Below, one piece after another: positions 1 to 12,400 of a stretch of 64,000 nt of DNA. Every line of letters starts with the position of its first letter. Positions within the stretch are counted from its first letter, which is position 1. The notes beneath the pieces were generated by a model. It did not search any database. It saw nothing but the letters and a program-made list of their open reading frames with translations, and was not told the DNA's origin. Location of the stretch: positions 7,182,207 through 7,246,206 of the forward strand of contig OZ037767.1 of the NCBI GenBank assembly GCA_964035545.1. Direction: 5' to 3'. The position numbers and the translations under genes were made by a program. The stretch comes from Bugula neritina. Taxonomy: Eukaryota; Bryozoa; Gymnolaemata; Cheilostomatida; Bugulidae.

Positions 1-3000
1 ATTACATTTTAGTTTTATTCAAAACTCAAGGCGAATGTTTGCTTAAGTTTAAGTAATTGAAAAATATTTAACATAAAGCTAAAGGCATAACAATAAGTGC
101 GAAATCGAGTACCTCACTAAGTCTAATAGTAATAACATTGACAATGACTACGGTCACGTCTTTCGACCTCGACATTCAGTTTCACGTTGACCTTGGAAAT
201 GTGATTGAATTTCAATTTGACTAATGGTAGTACTTATGCTATGCCTATCACTACGGACAGACTATGATTATCAGTTTCATTATGGTAATCACTAAGCCTA
301 AGGCTTATTATAATAATAATTATCTTTAAGTTTAAGTTTATTACATTCATAATTTTAATGGTGATACTCATACTGAGTGATACATACCGATAGTGATATG
401 ATCATTGTTGCACTTAATGTCATTGTCTGTTTCCAATGTTAAACTGAAGAGTAAATTAAAATAGTCGAAATCTGTAGGATTAGGATATCAGTATGATTTA
501 TCGTTTGAGTTATCACTTTTACTTTGAGGTGACACTGATTGATTATCCAAAGTGTACTATACCTATGTATGTCACTGTAGCCAACTCGGTATCGTGTTAC
601 CCTAGCTAACAATCAGTGAATCATAATTGTTAGGTGTTTAATTAACTGCGAGTGAGTTGTTGAATTCAAGTAGAACCAAAGAAAGTCATAATGATGGCTT
701 TAATTGAAATTAATCATGAGGTGCATTAATAATTTTTACTGAGATTAAGTTTAACCTAAAGCTGCTCAATTTTTTTATAAATTTGTCTAATCCTGGTAGC
801 AGGTCTAATTTTAAACACTGATGTTATAACTAAGTATTATTACTAATTCTTGAATCTATTTACAGTGAAACTTATATTTTTATTTTTTTTTGTCGATGTT
901 TTTGTTATCACTAAAATTTGTTTAGTTATAATAACAGTTAGAAAAATTCTTATTAAAGGAAAAATAATTAAGGTCACAGGCTAAGAATCAATGCTAAATT
1001 TTCAATGAATGTAGTTTGTAAATTATAAAGGTTTTTGCTTTCTAAGATGAGACTGACTATTTGTTTAAATGTATAGATGTAAATAGCTTTTGAATTTAAA
1101 ATTGGATTAACTACATTTACATTATTTTGTTTGGTGTAAAAATTCATTAAAAATAGGATCCCGTCATAATTGATTCAATTTCTTTTAATTACATCTTTTT
1201 GAAAAAATGATACGTTTTTAATTATTTTGCAAATCAACTTTTGCTTTTGAATTTATATTATTTATAAATATATATATTATTTATAAATATTTTATAAAGT
1301 CATAATGTAAATTATATTAAAATTAAAGTTGGATAACTCCATCAAAAAGATTGATTTGTTGAAGTTGTCCTTTCTTCTAACAAATAAGGGGGGGGGGGTT
1401 GCTTGGTTTGGTTTGAGAGGTAACTCCAGCTCCTGTCAATCTGTAGGAGGTAGAGTTAGGACTTTGGGTTAAGGTATTCATTTGGTGGTGCTCCACAGTC
1501 TAGGAACCTATGCTAGCACTCACAAACATACTCCCAACACATTCTATTGTGCTCCTACACACAAGTTCTCCATTCTTCCTCGATTACTTGTCTCTCCTCC
1601 ACACTCACTTTTATACTTGCCACATTTATACAGGCCACACCTACACTATATGTAAATGCAACTATAATACTTGAATAGAGTTATGCGCTCTTCATATATA
1701 TAATAACAAGAGAAGATAACTATGACTAAATTGAAAGGCCCGCTACAATGCAATCTTATATCACAACCTCAGGTTTTACCCATTTAGTTGGTAGAATTCT
1801 ATAGTTGACTGAAAATTGCAAGAGTACCTATATCTATGCTTAGTTACGCATTCTCTCATGTGAACATGTCCTTATAAGTTCAGAAGTTATAACTAGGCCT
1901 ATCCTTGCTGATTTCACTCATAATTGAATGAAAGTCCTTGGATATAACCTAAATTGGATCATTTTACTTAATTTAGTACACACTGGATATCTGCAGTTTT
2001 TAGCTATTTTTCTCAATTTAACTGCTAATGGACATGGGTTTTTTGGTCAAAACTAGTAAAACACCAATAAATACACCTAAATAATCAAAGTTCTTTTTAA
2101 TTTTGCTTCATTTCCCATGTTTTTTCCTAATTATTCAGCTACTTTTGGTTGCAGACTGTTACGGTTTTTTCGTAACGGTCCGCACTCCTAATAAGCTAAA
2201 TATTTAAGAAAAAACATGGGAAATCAAGCAAAATTAAGAAGAACCTTAATTGTTTCGGTGTATTTATTGGTGCTTTACTAGTTTTGGGCAAAAAGCCATG
2301 TTCATTACCAGCTAAATTGTGAAAAATAGCTAAAAACTGAAGATATCCAGTGTGTACTAAAGTAAGTAAAATGATCCAATTAACAACATTTTATCAGCAC
2401 TGACATAAATGATTTTGTTGTAATATGCATAAAGGGATCCGCGACTCAAAATAGTGTATGCTACAACTTGAGTTACCAACTGCTATAGCATTGCATTAAA
2501 AATCGTAATTCCAGCTGGTACCAAATTTTACTACTTTCTAAAAAGTAATGAATTTTTTTTGCCATTATGTGTTGCTGAAAGTTAATTGGCATTGGTGGCA
2601 TTTATTTGATAGTTTAAACAATCTAGTAAAATACATAATCTCTAATTTTTCAAAACCGTAATTTTCAAGGTTGTATAGGAGAATGTTGCATCACTATTCG
2701 TTCATGCAAGTTTCGAACCTGTTTAACTTGCAACAGAATCTTCAAGTGTCTGTAATCAGATGCTGGTCCTGGAATTATAATGGTTCATGATAATGATGTT
2801 GTTTATTCATATCATGTTACAACTTGTGTCCTTTTGCCCATGGATAGAGCAAAGTTTGTGCTACCCCTTCAATAAATTCTAGATTTGGCAATATGTTACC
2901 ACGGTCAATGAAAAATCATTTACAACCTTCCACACTCATTAAAATGTGATGGCAGCAAAGTTGTTGAAAGTATAAAATTGTATGTTCTGTAAAAATATAT

Positions 3001-5157
3001 TACAAGAGCCCCAAAACTTGGCTATCTAGGCCCTAGAGTCTTGTCAGTGGTAATCACAATTCACTATGCCCATTAACATTCTCATTTTTTGGTTTTTGTC
3101 AATAAATTTATTCTCACAATTTTATTTGTTCCTGAAGTCACTAAGCAGTTTATGTTTATAGTATTAGTTATGATGTTTAGTTGGCCACTGGTCCCTACCC
3201 TGTAGTCCCCAGAAAGAAATTATACATGTAATAGCTGGTGATTTCAGTTTATTTATTTCTATCCATTATCATTTTTCATGTAATTATCATAACTATCAGT
3301 AATTGCGCAAATCTTACAGCTCATATTTAAGCACAAGTCACCTGGCTCTCGATGAACCTATTCACTACAAAATATTCCACAACTGGTACTGTTGCTTGGG
3401 TCTATGGCTACTGGTTTGTTTTGCAAAGCGTAAAGTTCGAAAGTTGATAGTAATTCATATGAAGTGAAATAATTGACTGGCTTTAATGAATTTTTTGACT
3501 ACCTTAGTTGGTTTTTTAGCCTTCAAGTTTCATATGGATGCTGTCAGAATCTTTCACTTTTTTTGTTTTAAAAGAGCACTAGAAGGGTTTTGTATTGGTG
3601 TTGTTTGAACTCTGTATGATTTATACATATGTCTAAGAATAAAGAAATATACCTTTTGTAAATCCTCTGCCTTATTTTTTTGAAAATGCAAATATACGGT
3701 TTTTACTCAAGAATTGTAACACTTTAGAAATCAGAATCCGCACAAGATGGCTTTTAGATATACGTAAGATTACACTAAACCTTTTGAACAAGCTTGCACA
3801 GCTATACATTTAGAATCTAATAATTTACCAAAATATGGACAGAGCCATCTGTGTTCACTGCATGCATTGACAAAAACTACCAGTAATAGAAATGGATTTT
3901 CAGTTATCAGTTACAGGGAATAAGGAACTTTATTTCTCTCAAAAATTTGTATCATCTAGTCAAAGCATATATACCTTGTGTTTAGTTTATTGCAGTCTCT
4001 TTGTTAAAGTAGATGAAACCAGTTTTTGTGACCAGCTTGGTATCTAGTAAGCATCAGCATCATGTTAACTAACTTAGACAACTGCTCAAAATTACAAAAA
4101 CTAGCAGTTGCATGGAAGATGAAAAAAGTTAAGGAAATTGTTACACATTTAGTTAGTATTGGCATATATCAGGAACTGTAATTATTAGTTAACTGCTGTT
4201 AAGTTAGACTAGTTATATTTCCCAGACTCAAAATTATTGGTCGGAGTGTGCTCGGTATAATGTAATTCCTAGATACAATCATTACAGGTTTTATAAAAGC
4301 AGCATATGGCACATTAGGAAGCATTGACTGGTTTTCCTTCTGATTGTAGTAATGAATATGCTATTGCTTAATTAACACTCAAGTTATTAAAAGCCGTATG
4401 CCAGCACTTAAGATGCTGACACTCGAAACAAACTTGTGTGTACAGAAAATGTATAAAATTTGTATTTGTTGATCTCATTCATGCATATTCCAAAACCATT
4501 CCTAACATGTCCATTTAAATGTCAAGTCTTAATATTCATCAACCAAAAATATCAATTTAATGCAAATACCATCAAATACCTGTAAATGGTTTACATCTAT
4601 GGTGATGTGGTTAGCAGGCACAGAGAATTGGTTTATAGCTATACAGCTTTTTTACCATTTCCTGTTTTACTTTATTACTGGGTACTGAAACTAATTTACA
4701 TCATTGCATTATGGGACTAGATGCTCAACGGATGAATTTGTGGTGGCTGTATGCATAAAGGTATGGGTTCATTGATGCAGCTGTTCCCAAACACCAATGA
4801 AAAATTAATTCGAATAAATGTGATATAGTGCATATCTGGTTCGAGTCGCAAGATGGTCTCAGTCATCACTGCGCTGTGGCTACAATGCCACAAATCCGGT
4901 ATTCAAATCTTGAATTGCTGGGTCAACGATATTTACAAAATTAACAATGTTACAATGTTTCTTTACCTTGGCATTATTTACAGTTTGTATTCAGATGATT
5001 TGTATTGTATTGAGATGATTTGCATGAGCGATTTTGATTTATTTGAGTACTAGTTATGCTCTTATGAAATCTAAGAAATGGCCACCTTACCCAAATTTGA
5101 TCGGTTTTGCTATTGGTATAAAGTAGTAATTTCATTTAAACTGCTTATATGTTGTAG
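1..5157. other. Non-coding region upstream of (or intronic to) the giant zinc-finger gene
   Basis: AT-rich sequence with frequent stops in all frames and no exon I can support. It holds a 428-bp foldback element (1953-2380), a G homopolymer near 1388 and low-complexity stretches. The first coding exon of the downstream gene begins five bases after a splice acceptor, so a 5' untranslated exon and the promoter, or even earlier coding exons, must lie in this region or before it. I could not place them. Confidence 0.6.
1953..2380. repeat. Foldback (palindromic) MITE-like element
   Basis: Two arms of about 200 bp are imperfect reverse complements and meet at a short hairpin (gttacg at 2158-2163 pairs with cgtaac at 2171-2176). 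The outer ends both read attggatcattttactta. The trinucleotide TAA flanks both ends (1950-1952 and 2381-2383), which fits a 3-bp target duplication of the PIF/Harbinger type, although TAA is common in such AT-rich DNA. No coding capacity. Confidence 0.75.
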
Positions 5158-5162
5158 AAAGA

Positions 5163-6464
5163 ATGCTCAAACCAGTTGTTGAATATGACCAGAGCTGCAA
5201 CCTGATTGATGGAAATCATGACGCTTGTCTTCCGACTTCTCCATTGCATACCAACAGAGTTTTGAAAACCTTACAAGCAATTTTAAAACCTAACTGTAAA
5301 GTAAAAGTGCACCGGCTAGATTTTGATGGTGCTGCAGTAAAAATTGATCATAAACCACAAATACAAAATACCCATAACTGTGTGATGGATACATTTGAAC
5401 CACATATTGCTTCCTGTTTACCTGCAATAGATAGTGGAAATAAAGATTTGGATTGCAGCATTCAAACTTTACCTGAGTCAGCTCCAAACACAAACACTCT
5501 GCTTAACGACCAAACTAATATCCTGACGATTCCGAAAACAGTCTCTAACAAAGATTCAACAATTCTTGTAAAACAATGCTCTATTCGTCTTGAAAGACTC
5601 AATTTCTCACAGATGGTAGAAACCAAGGCAGAGTCTAACACATCAAGTTCCCAGCTCTCTGAACACCTCTCAGAGGTTTCTGACATAAAGCCAGTACCAG
5701 TGGAGTTGGAATCTCTAGAGCCAGTTGACTTTGGGTCTCCAGAGAAGGTTGAGCTAGGGTCTCCAGAGAAGGTTGAGCTAGGGTCTCCAGAGAAGGTTGA
5801 GCTAGGGTCTCCAGAGAAGGTTGAGCTAGGGTCTCCAGAGAAGGTTGAGCTAGGGTCTCCAGAGAAGGTTGAGCTAGGGTCTCCAGAGAGGGTTGAGTCG
5901 GAAGTTCCAGAGAGGATTGAATCAAAAGCTCCAGAGAGAGTTGAGTTAGACTCTCCAGAAAGGGTTGAATTGGAAGCACCAGAGACAGCATATTCGGGAG
6001 AGTTGCTTACTGATATATTAGATATTATATCCCACATGCCTGACAATGACTTGTTCACCACTGTAGTTCCTGTTGATGTCTCCAACTCATTTGTCGAACA
6101 GTGGAATGATTCTATGGAGCACTCTACTTTGGCCACTGCAGTAGAAAATTCAGTTACCGATGTAACTGCAGATAATTCTAGTCAATCAGTAATGCAAAAT
6201 AATTCGTCCCTTAATTGTTCAATTAATACTAACGAAATAGGCATGGAAAATGCCCTATCTTTCAATGAAACTCAAGACAAGGCAACAAATAATAGTTTAC
6301 CTGTCAAAAGTGTTCTTAGTGGAATTAATGAGGCTACTCAACTTGATAACACTATGGTGCACCAGTCGCCTCCAGCCAGCAGTATTTCCCATGCCTTTAA
6401 CTTTTCAGACTCACCCCATCCTGATGATAGTACTTGTGCAACTCACAGCCTCACAATTGATTCA
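5163..6464 (+). CDS. Exon 1 of the giant zinc-finger gene: disordered acidic region with octapeptide repeat
   Basis: 434 codons in phase 0, ending in a gtaagt donor. The ATG lies five bases after a ttgtag acceptor, so it is the first usable start in this exon. No zinc finger is visible. Residues about 190-275 are a run of octapeptides of form E-L-G-S-P-E-K-V, first nearly identical and then diverging to E-R/I-V/E variants. The rest is Ser/Thr/Asn-rich and likely disordered. The repeat opens long frames on the minus strand, which I take as by-products. Confidence 0.85.
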
Positions 6465-9400
6465 GTAAGTTAAACTATTTAGCATCAAACTATAATTAGC
6501 ACTTTGAGAATAAATTATTGTCACTGCTGTAAGAAGTTTGCTAAAAGTAGCCTCCAGTTGGGAGTGACTTGAGTGTAGTAGTTAAGGGTCTCCAGTTTAG
6601 AGTTTGAAGTTCTAACCCAAGTCCTCAACTAATAATTCGAGAACCCCAAACTACTGCACCCAGTCATCTCCTTCCCGCCACTTGACTGTTTATAAAAAGT
6701 GGTTCTATAAGCAGCTCTGAGTTGGGGTGAACAAGTGCAGTAGTTTGGGGTTCTCAAGTTTAGAGTTGGGGTTTAGTAGAGCCCTCTACTCCAAACTGGA
6801 GCACCGCAAGCTATTGCACTCATTCATCCTCAACTACCAGCTGATTATAGTACAATTCGTTTATAGAAACATGCTGTAATGGAGAAATTGGAAAAAGCAC
6901 GTGTTGTAGATAAGAAATTTAGAAAAAAGTGCCCTAAACCAAAATTTATAGACAATTGAAGAACTTGCGCTACCCATATTTCTCATTCCACCTATCTATT
7001 CACTATTTACTTTAAATTAACTAGAAATCAAACGCCATAACTGTATGTTGCTGGGAGACTGAAGTTGAAAATTATTTGATTTTAATTTTTTAACCAGCAC
7101 AAACTCAAAGTTTCAAAATGACATTGTTGTTAATTTGCTAACTATCTGAATCATTGATAAAAATCCATAGAGTGTGGGGGAAGTATGGTCGTTAGTTATT
7201 TTATGATACTAATATGGCCGCCACTCAACATGCCCAAATTTAACTAGATGTTTACTTCAGTAGTATTCCGAAACCACAAAGTAAAGCAAAATGAATTAAA
7301 CTTCATGACTATATGTGATTGAGTAAATAATGCCATAATTGTCAACAGTAAGCCTAGGGCCACACTGTGCGTATTTTCGTTGAGAAAACATTCGCACTTG
7401 TCTCTCAGCATTCTGAACGCAAGTGCGAATCGTCTCTGTCGTCGTCACCTAATTGGCTGGTAGTTATTCAGCGAGCTCAATTTCTTTATTTTAGTGCTAC
7501 ATTCCAGTAAATTGCGTTTTATTGAAAGCGAGTGCGATTTAAAAATGAAAGCTTTATTTATCACGCTTCACTGACGCTACAGTGGACACCTTTGCTACTT
7601 GTGGTTTCAATTTTCGCATGCGAAAATACGCACAGTGTGGCCCTAGGCTAACAAATACTTGAGATAGGCCTCACTATGACTAACATCAAACGAGGCTACA
7701 CGCACTGATACAAACTCAATTGTCTAAAAAATTTGAAATATTAGGATGCATCTGTGCAAAAAGTTGTCATGAGAAAACAAATCCTAGCATTGACAGCACT
7801 TCTTCAAAAATTAATGTTTCAAACAAAATGTCTATTATAGTTATAAACTATGAGTGGCAGCTTAATAATAAAAAAGTTTTTGGGGGAACAACTCTTAACA
7901 TTGATGAAACTTTGGCTATCAAAAATTTTGGTTTTAGACAAAATTCCTATAATGTTAGATGACAGTAAGATTAATGTGCGTTACTTTGGTCCACCTGTAC
8001 TCTAAATCGATCCTTTGCTATGTAGGAGAATCAGAATCAGACTGAGCACCCTCAACTGATGCTGAAAGAGCTGAGAGTTATGGTGGAACCTCTGGCCCAG
8101 GAGGTGCTGCAGGGTCTCCAACCCACTCCTCCAACTCACCAGAAGTTGGCTGAACAGCAGGTCCATCTGTCAGTCTCAAAAGGCAGTCCTTATTCAGAAG
8201 AAACAGGTTAGTCATGTTGATAGTAGCCATCTTGAATTAAACCTTATCATCTCTGCGCTACAGCTAAAAATAACACCCCACATCGTACCAGTTGTTTTAT
8301 CTAGTTAGTAAGTAGGTCATAACAATGGGCCAATATCATTGGCTGTGCTTGTTCTGCTTGAGTGAACATTCATAATGTTTGCATTATCCTACATTAGTGG
8401 GTTTTCTATTACATACTCATAGCTACTGGGATTGTCATAGCGATAATCACGATTGTGACTACAGAGGGAGCACTTGGGCCAGATGAGTGGTGCTAAGGTT
8501 TTCATGTTAACCCTCATCTAATCCAAGTGATTGCTATCTGTCAATTACAACTGTTAACTATTCAGTAGTTAGTAATTAGCTGAGAATCTGATTATATGGT
8601 GATAAGTGACTAAGGATTTTAGTTATCTGTAGTTCCAGAAGTTTTTTTACTAAGCTGGTTTTTAACATTTAAAGCTCCCCCCCTTTCAAACCTACTGCAG
8701 ATATTGTTTTAGTGTTGCAAGTACCTTATAGTTAAAAGAAACTGCAAATCTTTTTGCCTTTATTGGCCAGTTGTGAATTTTTGACCAGCACCCATAACCT
8801 AATTCGATTATCCAAAATTTTTGCCAATTATAGATGGCAGGCAGTTTCTATTTCTATCGCTAACTCTCATTTCAAAACCTTTGCTTATTGGCTAGTTCAG
8901 CCTCAATCACCTTTAATCATTCTGATCACAACAGTGAGCTTCAACAATCTTGACACTCACTTTTGAGTTGATCTGTTTTTCCAAAAGCGCTTTGCACTGT
9001 GCTCTGTAGTCCCTAGTTATCAACTGGGAGAATGTGAATAACGTAATGAAAGGTGACATTGGTAATAGTATGTAGTAAATCCATGCCAGCCAAGTTGGTA
9101 TATATGCATACCATTACCATCTGTATACAATGCAGCAATGCCAGCGTGCCCTATAAAAGTTCAAAAGTCAAGAACTACCCAGCCTACTAGCACTACTGAA
9201 TGGTTGATTCCAATACGTGATTTTGGTTATCCATCAACAGCTTAACTAGACTAACTTGGAGATTGATTTGTTTTTCACTACAGCACCAGAAACTCGATAT
9301 CCCACCAGTTGGTGCCATTATGACCTGCTTGTACCAACAGGAATGAAAAATAACATCGGTGACAGAATTAGAGCAATCAATACACATGTTGCTAAAAATT

Positions 9401-12400
9401 GACAATTTTAGTTACATTTCCTATTTTTAGTTAAAAAGTGTTGGCTTAGATTTTCAGTTTTTTAGGCAATTGTAACTACGGATTATTGTGGGTATTTGTA
9501 TGCACTTACAAACTAAAATGTGGAAAAAAATGCACTAACATAGTGCATTTTAGTGCTAAACTTCACAAATTTTCTGTAACTACTATCAACAGTTTAATGT
9601 CATGAATCTTACCTATGAAAAGGTTTGGGTGAACCTCAAAACTGCTGATTGGCCAATTACAGCGTTATTCTGCATAAGATGTGATAGTTTAGCAATAAAT
9701 GTAAAAACAAGATATATCCCCTCGATGCAAATTTTGCTACTGTTTATCCCAGGGCTGTCCAACAGGCGGCCCTAGGGCCGGATGTGGCCACCAGCCTACA
9801 TTTATGTGGCCCTCGAAGGCATAAAGCTAAAATAATTTTTCACTGTTTACATGAATTAAAGTGAAAAGCCACCTTTTAAATGCCTTATTTATACAAATAG
9901 CACAAAAAATGCAGCTGGCAGTAACTATTGAGACTTAATTGTGTAATGATTCATAAAGTTTTGGAATAAAGTAGTTTGAAAAATACTGATGCTGTGGCCC
10001 CCAGCACAAGCTGAAGCTTACAATGTGGCCTTCACCATAAAATATTTCATTTCTGTGGCCCTCGGTTTAAAAAGGTTGGACACCCCTGGTTTATCCCATT
10101 TATGCGATTTTAATTGCAAAGCTGAGGTGTATCATGTAAAATGTAGATAGTATAAAACCTTTGCCCCCACTAGAATTAGAACCCTGTACCATTAAACCAC
10201 AGAGGGGACCATTACACCACAGGGACTACTGGGTAATTTCAATGCTACAGATAGGATATATGATGTAGCATGAACATCAGGCACATTATCTCTCCTACAA
10301 GCTGCTGCCACTTATACTTTTTAATAAAGAATTGGTGTAAGTGTACAAGTACCTGCATCATAAAACTCAGCTGTATAATAATAAAAGTTGAAAAAATATT
10401 AGCAAACATACTGGTACTAAAATATCCTAAAACGTGGTTGTCCGACAGGTGGCCCCCCAGCCTGCATCTATGTGGCCCTCAAAAGCATAACGAATGAAAT
10501 TATTCTGCACACTACATTAATTGGAGTAGAAAGATAACCTCTTAAATGGTTTTTCTACATACACAAATACACAACCTGCAGTAATTATTGGGACCTCATT
10601 GTACAATGATCTAAGAATTTAGAAAAATGCTGATACTGTGGCCCCCAGCTCAAGTTGAATTTTACAAAGTGGCTCTCCCTTTGAAAAGGTTGTACACACC
10701 TGCTCTAAATCAACAACATTCTCATCACCAACCAAGGGATTGCAACTGTGCTCTAGCAATCTAGCGCTGCACCAATGCAGATCAAGGTTATAAACGATCA
10801 ACTAGGCTAACCTAAATCCACAAACTTCTTTTTTTGGAACTGAATTTCATTTCATATAGTGACATACTAGTTTTAGCAGTACTAGTTTTTAGTTTTCCTA
10901 CCTGTGCCATTATTACATGTGCCATTTTTACCTGTTCCATTTTTACCAAAAATCAGTTTTAGCAAATGATCAAGTCTGGAGCTATGAATGCTATAATGTT
11001 AGAAAGTTTGTACTGCGCTAGATAGCCTTTCCATGCCTAGATATAGCTTTTCTATTACTACCCTTCACAGTTTTATGAAGCAAAGCACAGGGCAACAAAT
11101 GCACAGAGCACTCATACATTTTGAACTGATTCACTGTGTTCAAGCTGACACTCACGGCATCCTTTAAAAGAGACAGTCACCGATTGAAAAGTGTCCCAGA
11201 GTTCACTTTCTTAGTGTCTGCTCCTTGTCTTACTTTCTACACAAATTTCACTCAATAGTTTAAAGTATACAATACTGTACATTTATAATTATAATAATTG
11301 TATTTAATTTTAATTCTAAGTCAATTTAGGAATCAATAAAATTGTAAGTATTTATAATTGAAATTGAAGAACTTTCTTGCATATTGATATTCATTATCAA
11401 TGGTTGTACTGGAATGATTATAAACCCTGTATTGCACACTCATAATTATTCAGTACAATTAGAATAGTAAGTAAGCTATAAAAATTACCCGCTAAACAGT
11501 AGCTAGTCACTAACTACTAAGGAACTTTCAACTAGTAACTAGTGATACTGATTAGAATAATCTAATAATTTAATAGTAACGTTATCTATTTCATCAAAGG
11601 CTGAACTAAACAGCCAGCTAATGTAGCTGATTCACAATTCCATAAATTTTTTGCAAGAATTATAAATGACAAGTTGATCCAACCACTGTAATAGATAATA
11701 ATCATAATGGAAGTCAACTTGAGTAGTGATCAGTTTGATAACATAGCAAAAGCTAAATGATTGAGAATAGCTAGAGTAGCAACTTTAATTATTACAGACA
11801 CTTTTCATCCCATGCACTGGCAACTAAATTACTAGTAACTCACTCAGAGGTTATCCATACATTCAGAAAAACTATAGTTAAAGCATTTAAAATTTTACAT
11901 TGAACTTGGAGGCTAGTTAGTAATTATCATTATGATTATGTTATGTAAGATCATTTCAGTTTTATGCAATCATCAATGTCTAGAATGTAGAAGTATACAA
12001 TTAGTCTTCTTCTATCCTTAACTTGATACTCCGCTGACAAATTCAAGAAAATTTCCTCACCTGCACTGCAGTTTCTATAGCTAGGGCTTTTACCTCATAT
12101 TTCCAACTATTAACTAGAGCTTAGAGTTTAGACAGCCTAATAAATTAGCATAAAGCATGCTACTCATTTTGTAGCAAAAGTAGTCTTGCATTTGATTGGT
12201 CAATGCTACCAATCACAGCTTTTAGGCTATATTGGCAAGGTGGGTTCAGTTATTCAATCTCTGCTAAGTCGTTTAGTTTGGATTAGCTGTATCCATCTTA
12301 CTGATCAACCATTTGAGACTATAAGTCAACTCTGTGATTGACTTATACCTGCTGACAACTGCGTATTTTCTGAGAACCAGCAGACTCTCCTTAGAAAGGA

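Noticed and set aside
1-600. Possible degenerate similarity between the window start and the block near 45,100-45,480
   Set aside because: Both are low-complexity tat/gat-rich stretches; the resemblance is no better than shared composition by eye.
4853-5053. 66-codon open frame before exon 1
   Set aside because: No domain, no donor leading in frame to exon 1, ordinary length for AT-rich non-coding DNA.
5462-6136. Long open frames on the minus strand opposite exon 1
   Set aside because: They follow from the 24-bp repeat having no stop in several frames; the + strand frame has matching splice sites and continues into later exons.
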